Origin: Lachnospiraceae bacterium
GTDB lineage: Bacteria > Bacillota > Clostridia > Lachnospirales > Lachnospiraceae
Reading direction: 5' to 3'
DNA: 9,983 nt
Assembly (NCBI GenBank): GCA_024699395.1
Contig: JAILPU010000133.1
Coordinates: 1-9,983 of the forward strand
Shown here: positions 1 through 6,567 of the stretch, in pieces
How the letters are laid out: every line of letters begins with the position of its first letter
How positions within the stretch are numbered: the first letter of the stretch is position 1
The notes under the pieces: model-generated
Database searches by the model: none
What the model was told of the DNA's origin: nothing
Seen by the model: the letters and a program-made list of their open reading frames with translations, nothing else
Made by a program: the position numbers and the translations under genes

Positions 1-24
1 AATAAAATTTTTAGATTATTATCA

Positions 25-95
25 GTGTTAAATGAGCCCAAAATACACAGTTGCAGCATATTCAGTAATTTAATAAATAGGCTCATTTGAAACAC
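25..95. promoter_or_regulatory. Long inverted repeat upstream of the sensor operon
   Basis: GTGTT plus AAATGAGCC (25-38) is complementary to GGCTCATTT (80-88) plus AACAC (91-95), with only a two-base bulge (GA, 89-90). This gives 14 base pairs around an AT-rich 41-nt interior. It ends 37 nt before the kinase start, so it could be a pair of half-sites for a dimeric regulator (the 9-bp arms are centred 50 bp apart, about five helical turns) or a leader-RNA stem. There is no U-tract after it, so it is not a typical terminator. The complementarity is directly visible; the function is inference. I see no convincing -35/-10 pair in 1-132. Confidence 0.5.
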
Positions 96-119
96 GTATA
101 CATATGAGGAAAAATAGAC

Positions 120-124
120 AAGGG
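120..124 (+). promoter_or_regulatory. Ribosome binding site for the TTG-started kinase
   Basis: AAGGG lies 8 nt before a TTG at 133. This decides the start: going upstream in frame, a TAG stop at 115-117 comes before any other start codon, and the next ATG (178) would remove the basic residues in front of the first membrane helix. Confidence 0.6.
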
Positions 125-132
125 TAGATAAA

Positions 133-1896
133 TTGAAAAAAGAAACCGGTTCCAAAAAGGCCAGGCTAAACTTCAGCATGGTTTTGCTTATAATGTTTTG
201 CTTTCTTATACCCATAACCGCGCTGAGTGTTGTAATGCTTACTTTTGTATCCCAGAGATTCAATTCTCAGATAAATTTAAGCGTTACCAATACAGCCAAC
301 AGAGCCATAAAAACAGTTGAACTCCAGCTGGAAGGTTGCGAGAACGCATCAAGAAATGCCACATATTTCGATATCATATCGGAAAAATATGAGAAGTTTC
401 TTATATACGGTGATGCAACCGAATTGACAAACGAGATAAATCTTTATCTTCAAAAGCAGTACAGATACAGCCTGGGGGTAAAGAGCAGTATGGTGGTTTT
501 TGAAAACAAAAACACCCAGGTCTGCTCCGCTTTCACAAAGGGTAATTCCCCCAAGGGAATAAATGATTTTATTAACAACGGCGGCATCCAAAGTGTGATG
601 AACCTCTACGATGCCATAGATACCAATATATATTATTATATAGGGGATAACGGAATCTATATGTTAAGAAAACTGGTGGATTCCGATTTCGTATCCTATG
701 GAATGATAATACTGGAGCTGGATACGGATTACATATTCGATCAGCTCAGCGGTATCTGGGGCTTTGAGTCTGCGGGAGTTTATATCGACGGAAGACTTAT
801 ATACGGTGATGAAGTTGAAATGCCAAAGGACATTGAACCAAAGGATGATACGGATCAGTGCCGTATCATTCAGACCGGAAATACCTACTATGTTTATTAT
901 AAATCGGAACTGGATCTTCAGCCCATAACCTATCTTATAAAACTTAACACCGATATTTTAAGGGGTGAAAACAGAGCCGTTTATTACGTATTTCTTATAA
1001 TAATCATAATGATTATACCCTTAAGTATTTCAGTGCTTTGGTTTATTTCAGTGAGAGTAAACAGGCCCATCAATTCCCTTGTTCTTGCATCTTCAAGGAT
1101 TGCGGGAGGAGATTACGGGTACAGGATTGCGGATGAGGCCAAGAACTACGAGTTCGATGTTATAAACAAAGAATTTAACGCCATGAGCGAAAAATTAAAG
1201 ACCCAGTTTGAACAGATTTATCTGGAGGAACTTGCCCTTAAGGATGCCAATATCAAGGCGCTTCAGTCCCAGATAAATCCCCATTTCCTCAACAATACTC
1301 TGGAGATAATAAACTGGGAGGCAAGGCTTCAGGGAGCCGACAACGTAAGCTCCATGATAGAGGCTTTGTCCACAATGCTTAACGCAACCCTTAACAGGAA
1401 GCAGGTTCAGCTTATTGAACTTAAGGAGGAGTTGGAGTATGTGGATGCCTATCTCTATATCATAAAAGAGAGAATGGGCTCACGTATTGTTATTACCAAA
1501 GAGATTGACGAGACCTTATTGGCTCTTATGGTGCCGGCTCTTATAATCCAGCCTGTTATAGAAAATGCCGTGGAGCACGGATGTGCTTTCGGAGAGGGTA
1601 AAGTTGCGCTTTTAGTATATGAGAAGGAAGACTTTGTATATATCGATGTGAAAAACTCCGGCAATATGACCGCGGAGGACAAGGAAAAGACAGACAAGCT
1701 TCTTGATACCGAGAGCAAGGATGAAGTTAAAAAATCCGTAAGTATCGGAATAAGAAACGTTAACAAGAGATTGAAACTTCTTTTCGGAGAGGAATGCGGT
1801 CTTAAGATCTTTAATGAAGGAGAATATACCGTCAGCAGACTGCGCATAAAGCGTACTGCGGGCGAAGGTGAGAACAATAAGGATGAGAAGAAATAA
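133..1896 (+). CDS. Membrane sensor histidine kinase, YesM/LytS-like (HPK7 type)
   Basis: A 587-residue two-component kinase. A basic N-terminus precedes membrane helix 1 (about residues 14-37). An extracellular sensor region of about 240 residues follows, of the size and position of Cache-type domains in YesM kinases, then membrane helix 2 (about 284-309) and a HAMP linker (about 306-360). The His_kinase core has the family motif QINPHFLNNTLE, with H384 as phosphoacceptor. The ATPase domain has the N box PVIENAVEHG (N478) and the G2 region SIGIRNVNKRL (residues 537 on). The G1 box reads KNSGNM (507-512), with Asn508 where most kinases have Asp, a variant that does not by itself imply loss of activity. 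The start is TTG. The last 14 bases overlap the start of the solute-binding lipoprotein gene, implying translational coupling, and the AraC-type response regulator follows. Its phosphotransfer partner is therefore almost certainly that regulator. The ligand is not readable from sequence; the neighbouring genes suggest a chitin-derived or related disaccharide. Confidence 0.93.
   Translation: MKKETGSKKARLNFSMVLLIMFCFLIPITALSVVMLTFVSQRFNSQINLSVTNTANRAIKTVELQLEGCENASRNATYFDIISEKYEKFLIYGDATELTNEINLYLQKQYRYSLGVKSSMVVFENKNTQVCSAFTKGNSPKGINDFINNGGIQSVMNLYDAIDTNIYYYIGDNGIYMLRKLVDSDFVSYGMIILELDTDYIFDQLSGIWGFESAGVYIDGRLIYGDEVEMPKDIEPKDDTDQCRIIQTGNTYYVYYKSELDLQPITYLIKLNTDILRGENRAVYYVFLIIIIMIIPLSISVLWFISVRVNRPINSLVLASSRIAGGDYGYRIADEAKNYEFDVINKEFNAMSEKLKTQFEQIYLEELALKDANIKALQSQINPHFLNNTLEIINWEARLQGADNVSSMIEALSTMLNATLNRKQVQLIELKEELEYVDAYLYIIKERMGSRIVITKEIDETLLALMVPALIIQPVIENAVEHGCAFGEGKVALLVYEKEDFVYIDVKNSGNMTAEDKEKTDKLLDTESKDEVKKSVSIGIRNVNKRLKLLFGEECGLKIFNEGEYTVSRLRIKRTAGEGENNKDEKK
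1865..1872 (+). promoter_or_regulatory. Ribosome binding site deciding the lipoprotein start
   Basis: AAGGTGAG sits 10 nt before the ATG at 1883, inside the end of the kinase gene. An in-frame GTG at 1868 would add five residues but has no Shine-Dalgarno site, and it lies within this motif, so ATG 1883 is preferred. Confidence 0.55.
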
Positions 1897-3220
1897 AAAT
1901 GTTATCCTTCTTTTGCTGGCGGCTTTAATCTTGCCTGCGGGATGCGGTGAAAAAAAGGAACCCGAGGGAAAGATACTTGATGTGAAAAGTACTGTGAGTA
2001 TAGAGGTGTCCACCATATATGCGGGGGATGACGTCAACGCCCCGAAATTTGAGAAGGCCAAATCCGATTGGGAGAAGGCTACGGGTTATATGGTGATTGA
2101 TTCCTCCGGCGAGCAGGACCAGTCATATGCAGCCAGGATTATGATGGACTTTCAGGCGGGAGCCGAGCCGGATGTGCTTATGTTTTCCACGGGAGACGAT
2201 TCCCTTCCCTTTGTCAAAAGCAGGCGTGTTGTATCCCTCAATGAGATCAGGGAAGAATATCCGGAATACGGCGCCAATATGCAGCCCAATTTTTTGAAAA
2301 AATCAAGTTACGACGGCAGGGAATATGCTCTGACCGTGAGCGGATATTGGGAAGGACTTGTGGTGAATAAGTCCCTTTGCGAATATCTGGAAATAGAGGT
2401 TCCGGGAAGGGAGACTACCTGGGAGGAATTTGAAGAATCCTGCAACCAAATAAGAAGCGCGGGATTTGTTCCCATAGCAGCCTCTTTGGTGGAGAAGCCC
2501 GATTATATTTTTGAGTATTGTACTTATAATTTTCAGAGCGTGGATACCCACGAGAAGATTCCCAAATACCCCGGGGATAAAGAGTTTGAAGCCTGGCTTG
2601 GGGGGATAGCCACCATGAAGCATATGTATAAATACAGATTTTTCCCTTCGGACACCCTTAAGATGTCGGAGAGGGAGGCAGAGAAACTGTTTCTCGAGGG
2701 AAAGGCTGTATTTATGTTTGGGGGAGAGAGCCTTCTTGAAAATATTGAAGCCGGGGCGGACGACCCCGAGGATTACTGCGTCACATATGTACCGGGAGCG
2801 GGGGACAGACGCACAAGCGATATGATTGCAGGTCTCTCCAACGGTTATTACATAACAAGAAAAGCATGGGAGAATCCGGACAAGAGAAAGGCAGCCGTGG
2901 ATTTTGTGGAATTTATGACCAATGACGACATGCTCAATGCTTTTTCGGATATATCCACTTCCGCATTAAACAGCGTGCTCAGTGCAGAGAAAGGAACGGA
3001 ATCCAGACTTGAAAAAGAGGCAAAGGAGCTCCTTAACAATGCAACGGGAGTGAGTTCGGCAAGCCTCGATTTTGTACCTGCCACATGTAAGTCATTACTC
3101 TTTGATTACATACCGGAAATCTTAGAGGGTAACAAATTTGCCAATGAGGCCGTCTCTGAGGTGATAAAGCGTAAGGAACGCTTAAGCGGCAAGGAGAAAA
3201 AAGAGAACAGAGTAAGATAA
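1883..3220 (+). CDS. Extracellular sugar-binding lipoprotein (ABC family 1 type), possible sensor partner
   Basis: A 445-residue lipoprotein from the preferred ATG. It has a basic start (MRRNKN), a hydrophobic stretch and a lipobox ending LPAGC, which makes C21 the lipidated residue. Proline at -3 is unusual, since Leu is typical. The rest has the pattern of family 1 extracellular solute-binding proteins: an early WEKATGYMV segment, the GAEPDVLMFST segment, a mid-protein EGKAVFMFGGES block (the place where this family usually has a conserved Gly/Met-rich strand) and an AVDFVEFMTNDD segment near the end. Such proteins normally deliver oligosaccharides to a CUT1 ABC transporter, but no permease or ATPase gene is present in this window. 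The gene lies between a kinase and its response regulator, overlaps the kinase by 14 nt and is followed after 24 nt by the regulator. I infer it may present ligand to the kinase, as the xylose-binding protein XylFII does for LytS in clostridia or CBP does for ChiS in Vibrio. A transport role with permeases encoded elsewhere is not excluded. Confidence 0.88.
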   Translation: MRRNKNVILLLLAALILPAGCGEKKEPEGKILDVKSTVSIEVSTIYAGDDVNAPKFEKAKSDWEKATGYMVIDSSGEQDQSYAARIMMDFQAGAEPDVLMFSTGDDSLPFVKSRRVVSLNEIREEYPEYGANMQPNFLKKSSYDGREYALTVSGYWEGLVVNKSLCEYLEIEVPGRETTWEEFEESCNQIRSAGFVPIAASLVEKPDYIFEYCTYNFQSVDTHEKIPKYPGDKEFEAWLGGIATMKHMYKYRFFPSDTLKMSEREAEKLFLEGKAVFMFGGESLLENIEAGADDPEDYCVTYVPGAGDRRTSDMIAGLSNGYYITRKAWENPDKRKAAVDFVEFMTNDDMLNAFSDISTSALNSVLSAEKGTESRLEKEAKELLNNATGVSSASLDFVPATCKSLLFDYIPEILEGNKFANEAVSEVIKRKERLSGKEKKENRVR

Positions 3221-3244
3221 TTCATTATACAAGGAGACAGGAAT

Positions 3245-4039
3245 ATGTATAAAGTTGTTATCATAGATGATGAGGAGATAATCGTAAGAGGTATAACCAA
3301 GATGCTTCACTGGGAAAAATGGGAAGCAACGGTTGCGGGAAGCGCAGGAGACGGCGAAAAGGGACTTGAGCTTATAAGGAAGATTAAGCCGGATATGGTT
3401 ATAACCGATATCAATATGCCCAGAATGGACGGGCTTACCATGATAGCCGCATTAAAGAGCGAATTTCCCAATATGCAGATAATGATCCTTACAGGTTACA
3501 GGGATTTCGATTACGCAAGGGAGGCACTTTTCCTTGGAGTGACAAGACTTCTTGTTAAGCCTTCAAGAATGGATGAACTTAATGAAGCCATTGACTGCAT
3601 GTACCGTAATCTCAAAGCCATTGAAGCAGAGGGGGCAAAAGAGGAGAAGGAAGAGTCTGCCTCATCACCTTCTTCAGAGTATGAAGCTGAATTTGAAGAG
3701 GGTCAGGATGATAATGCCAGAGGCTTTATTGTTAAAAAGGCCATGGAATATATGTACAAAAATTACAACAAGAGACTGAGACTCGAGGATGTGGCGGAGC
3801 ATGTTTATGTGAGCCAGTGGCACTTAAGTAAACTTCTTAACAAGAATACGGGGCAGAATTTTTCCGAGATCATTAATGAGGTGAGAATCGAGAAGGCCAA
3901 GGAGTTTCTTCGCAATCCGGAATTCAGAATCGGAGATATTGCGGAGAAGGTGGGCTTTTTGGATATGGCCCATTTTTCAAGGGTATTTAAGAAATGTACC
4001 GGCATGTCACCCAGTGAGTACAGGAATGATTTGAAATAA
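3245..4039 (+). CDS. Response regulator with AraC-type DNA-binding domain, YesN-like
   Basis: A 264-residue regulator. The receiver domain (about 1-120) has the acidic pair D8/D9, phosphoacceptor D55 in VITDINMPRMDG, T83 and K105 in the VKP motif, so all key residues are present. A Glu/Ser-rich linker (about 125-160) leads to a C-terminal AraC/XylS double helix-turn-helix (about 165-264), with helix one in the LEDVAEHVYVSQWHLSKLL region and the family signature IGDIAEKVGFLDMAHFSRVFKK...GMSPSEYR. It is short for the YesN group, which often carries extra mid-protein sequence. AAGGAG (3231-3236) lies 8 nt before the ATG. It is the third gene of the kinase-lipoprotein-regulator operon and sits 108 bp before the phosphorylase gene. 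It is the likely activator of the phosphorylase/mutase pair and possibly of its own operon. The targets are inferred from position only. Confidence 0.94.
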   Translation: MYKVVIIDDEEIIVRGITKMLHWEKWEATVAGSAGDGEKGLELIRKIKPDMVITDINMPRMDGLTMIAALKSEFPNMQIMILTGYRDFDYAREALFLGVTRLLVKPSRMDELNEAIDCMYRNLKAIEAEGAKEEKEESASSPSSEYEAEFEEGQDDNARGFIVKKAMEYMYKNYNKRLRLEDVAEHVYVSQWHLSKLLNKNTGQNFSEIINEVRIEKAKEFLRNPEFRIGDIAEKVGFLDMAHFSRVFKKCTGMSPSEYRNDLK

Positions 4040-4070
4040 AAACAAAAAAAGTCAATAAATCACATACGCA

Positions 4071-4098
4071 TTAATAGAATTGCCGTTTTTACTATGAT
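4071..4098 (+). promoter_or_regulatory. Candidate sigma-A promoter for the phosphorylase-mutase operon
   Basis: TTAATA (4071-4076) and TATGAT (4093-4098), separated by 16 bp, match the -35 and -10 consensus at 4 of 6 and 5 of 6 positions. The spacer region is AT-rich, and a long A-rich stretch lies just upstream (4036-4050). No hairpin terminator is visible after the regulator gene, so some read-through from the sensor operon is possible. A weak -35 would suit a promoter that needs an AraC-type activator. Confidence 0.4.
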
Positions 4099-4133
4099 AA
4101 TATTTCTCTGTAGTATGTAACTATAGAAAACGG
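4083..4133. promoter_or_regulatory. Inverted repeat spanning the phosphorylase promoter and leader
   Basis: CCGTTTT (4083-4089) is the exact reverse complement of AAAACGG (4127-4133), with a smaller nested pair TACTA/TAGTA (4090-4094 and 4111-4115). The right arm abuts the Shine-Dalgarno GGAGG (4132-4136). If the promoter at 4071-4098 is real, the left arm is not transcribed, and the repeat would act as DNA (an operator) rather than RNA. The arms are short and AT-rich, so chance is possible. Confidence 0.3.
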
Positions 4134-4147
4134 AGGAAAGATTTATC

Positions 4148-6535
4148 ATGAAATACGGTCATTTTGACAATGCCAAAAGAGAGTATGTTATTGACAGGAT
4201 CGACCTTCCCACTTCATGGACCAATTACCTTGGAGTAGAGGATATGTGCAGCGTGGTTAACCATACTGCGGGGGGATACACATTCTACAAATCACCGGAG
4301 TTCCACAGGATAACCCGTTTCCACGGAAATTCCATACCTATGGACAGACCGGGACATTATGTATACCTGAGAGATGCAGCAGACGGGGATTACTGGAGCA
4401 TCTCATGGCAGCCTGTTGCCAAGAGCCTTGACGTGGCTGATTACAGATGCAGACACGGACTTTCTTACAGTGTTTATGAGTGTGAGTATAAGGGCATTTA
4501 TGCGACTCAGACACTTTTCATTCCCAGAAAAGAAGCTGTGGAGCTTTGGGATGTTGTTTTGGAAAACAGATCCGAGAGAGTAAGAGACCTTGATGTTTTC
4601 TCTTATTGCGAATTCTCCTTCCACAGCATTAATATTGATAATCAGAATTTCCAGATGAGTTTGTATTGTGCCGGTTCTTCTTATGAGAACGGTATAATCG
4701 AGCACGATCTTTTCTATGAGCCGGATGGCTATCAGTTCTTTACAGCTAATTTTGAGCCCGACGGATTCGATTGTTTGAGGGATACATTCCTTGGTCTTTA
4801 CCACACAGAGGATAATCCCATCGCGGTAATAAACGGTAAGTGCAGCGGTTCCTTCGAAAAGGGCAACAATCATTGCGGTACTCTTCAGAAGAAGGTTTCC
4901 TTAAAACCCGGTGAGAAGGTAAGACTTATCTTTATGCTGGGTGAGGGTAACCAAAAAGAGGGTGCCCGCATCAGAGAGAAGTTTATGGATCCCAAGGCAG
5001 TGGATGCCGCATATAAGGATATGGCAGACTACTGGGACGCTAAGTGCAACAAGATGCAGATCAAGACTCCCAATGAGGGAATGAATACTCTTATCAACAT
5101 CTGGACACTTTATCAGTCTGAGGTTAACGTTATGTTCTCAAGATTCGCTTCCTTTATTGAGGTGGGAGGAAGAACAGGACTTGGTTACAGAGATACCGCT
5201 CAGGATGCCATGACCATTCCTCATTCAAATCCCACAAAGTGTAAACAGCGTCTTGTGGAACTTATGAAGGGTCTTACCACAAAGGGTTACGGTCTTCACC
5301 TCTTTGATCCCGCATGGTTTGAGGATGACTTTGAGGAGGATGATTTCGATTCACCTACCGTTATCCCCACTTCCGCATCCGACCGCGTTCACGGTCTTGA
5401 GCATGCATGTGCGGACGATGCACTGTGGCTTGTAAACAGTGTGGTTCATTATGTGCGTGAGACCGGTGAGTATGACTTTATCGATTCCGAAATTTCATAC
5501 TGTGACGGCGGTAAGGGAACGGTTTATGAGCATCTTACCAAGATTCTTGATTTCTCCACCGAGCAGGTAGGTGCTACAGGTATCTGTAAGGGCTTAAGAG
5601 CCGACTGGAATGACTGCCTTAACCTTGGAGGAGGAGAGAGCGCAATGGTATCCTTCCTTCACTATTGGGCACTTGATAACTTCCTTGACCTTGCAAGATA
5701 TCTCGGAAGAACAGCCGATGTGGAAAAATACACCGCTATTGCAAACAAAGTTAAAGAAGTTTGTGATAAAGAGCTTTGGGACGGCGAGTGGTATATAAGA
5801 GGTATCACCAAGAACGGTAAGAAGATCGGTACCAAAACCGACAAGGAAGGAAAGATTCATCTTGAGTCCAATGCATGGGCTGTTCTTTCCGGAGCAAGTG
5901 ATGGTGAGAAGGCAAAGAAGTGTCTTGACAGCATTCACAAATATCTGGCAACTCCCTACGGTATCATGCTTAATGCTCCTTCCTATACGGTTCCCGATTC
6001 CGATATAGGATTTATTACAAGGGTTTATCCCGGACTTAAAGAGAACGGTTCAATTTTCTCTCATCCCAATCCCTGGGTTTGGGCTGCAGAGTGTAAGATA
6101 GGACGCGGTGACAGAGCTGTTGAGTATTATGATTCACTCTGTCCTTACAATCAGAACGATATGATCGAAATCCGTCAGGCTGAGCCTTACTCCTACTGCC
6201 AGTTTATTTCAGGTAAGGAGCATACTACCTACGGACGTGCCCACCATCCTTTCATGACAGGATCCGGCGGCTGGTCATATTTCTCCGCAACGGAGTGGAT
6301 TCTTGGTATCAAGCCTCAGCTTGACTGCCTTATGGTTGATCCTTGTATCCCTGCCGACTGGAAGAGCTTTGAAGTGGACAGAGAGTGGAGAGGTGCTAAA
6401 TTCCATATTACCGTTGACAACTCAGCCGGCGTAATGAAGGGTGTTAAGAGTGTTAAACTGGATGGTAAAGAGGTTGACAAGATTCCTCCCTGTGACAGAG
6501 GAACATCCCATGAAGTTCAGGTTGTGATGGGTTGA
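4148..6535 (+). CDS. chbP: GH94 phosphorylase, probably N,N'-diacetylchitobiose phosphorylase
   Basis: A full-length cytoplasmic GH94 inverting phosphorylase (795 residues; relatives are about 800). It would cleave (GlcNAc)2 with phosphate to GlcNAc-1-phosphate and GlcNAc. The N-terminal beta-sandwich (about 1-275) starts MKYGHFDNAKREYVI. The (alpha/alpha)6 barrel follows, with the sugar-binding segment GGRTGLGYRDTAQD (R342, R348, D349), the general-acid segment LRADWNDCLNLGGGES (D489 most likely the acid), and the phosphate-site segments FSHPNPW (H639) and MTGSGGW (703-709). From memory, the Vibrio proteolyticus enzyme shares long near-identical stretches here (DRPGHYxYLRD, CKGLRADWNDCLNLGGGES, ENGxIFSHPNPW), and its acetyl-contacting Val631 corresponds to V626. 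Cellobiose phosphorylases differ in the first of these and around V626. GGAGG at 4132-4136 is the ribosome site. No signal peptide is seen, so the disaccharide must be imported. The mutase follows after 32 nt. Other GH94 specificities (cellobiose, cellobionate) remain possible. Confidence 0.85.
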   Translation: MKYGHFDNAKREYVIDRIDLPTSWTNYLGVEDMCSVVNHTAGGYTFYKSPEFHRITRFHGNSIPMDRPGHYVYLRDAADGDYWSISWQPVAKSLDVADYRCRHGLSYSVYECEYKGIYATQTLFIPRKEAVELWDVVLENRSERVRDLDVFSYCEFSFHSINIDNQNFQMSLYCAGSSYENGIIEHDLFYEPDGYQFFTANFEPDGFDCLRDTFLGLYHTEDNPIAVINGKCSGSFEKGNNHCGTLQKKVSLKPGEKVRLIFMLGEGNQKEGARIREKFMDPKAVDAAYKDMADYWDAKCNKMQIKTPNEGMNTLINIWTLYQSEVNVMFSRFASFIEVGGRTGLGYRDTAQDAMTIPHSNPTKCKQRLVELMKGLTTKGYGLHLFDPAWFEDDFEEDDFDSPTVIPTSASDRVHGLEHACADDALWLVNSVVHYVRETGEYDFIDSEISYCDGGKGTVYEHLTKILDFSTEQVGATGICKGLRADWNDCLNLGGGESAMVSFLHYWALDNFLDLARYLGRTADVEKYTAIANKVKEVCDKELWDGEWYIRGITKNGKKIGTKTDKEGKIHLESNAWAVLSGASDGEKAKKCLDSIHKYLATPYGIMLNAPSYTVPDSDIGFITRVYPGLKENGSIFSHPNPWVWAAECKIGRGDRAVEYYDSLCPYNQNDMIEIRQAEPYSYCQFISGKEHTTYGRAHHPFMTGSGGWSYFSATEWILGIKPQLDCLMVDPCIPADWKSFEVDREWRGAKFHITVDNSAGVMKGVKSVKLDGKEVDKIPPCDRGTSHEVQVVMG

Positions 6536-6567
6536 TTATATTTTGAAACGAGAAAAGAGGAAATAAA

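Noticed and set aside
104..127. Seven-codon upstream open frame (MRKNRQG) ending in the kinase ribosome site
   Set aside because: There is no Shine-Dalgarno site before its ATG and no amino-acid pattern suggesting attenuation.
1868..1882. GTG at 1868 as the start of the lipoprotein
   Set aside because: No ribosome site lies before it, and the AAGGTGAG that contains it is well placed for the ATG at 1883.
1612..2061. Minus-strand open frame across the kinase/lipoprotein junction
   Set aside because: It covers two well-supported plus-strand genes and shows no domain or ribosome site of its own.
4148..6535. Cellobiose phosphorylase as the first-choice name
   Set aside because: Remembered cellobiose phosphorylase sequences lack the DRPGHY, LNLGGGESAMVSFLH and TRVYxGxKENG forms seen here, which match chitobiose phosphorylase; kept only as an alternative.
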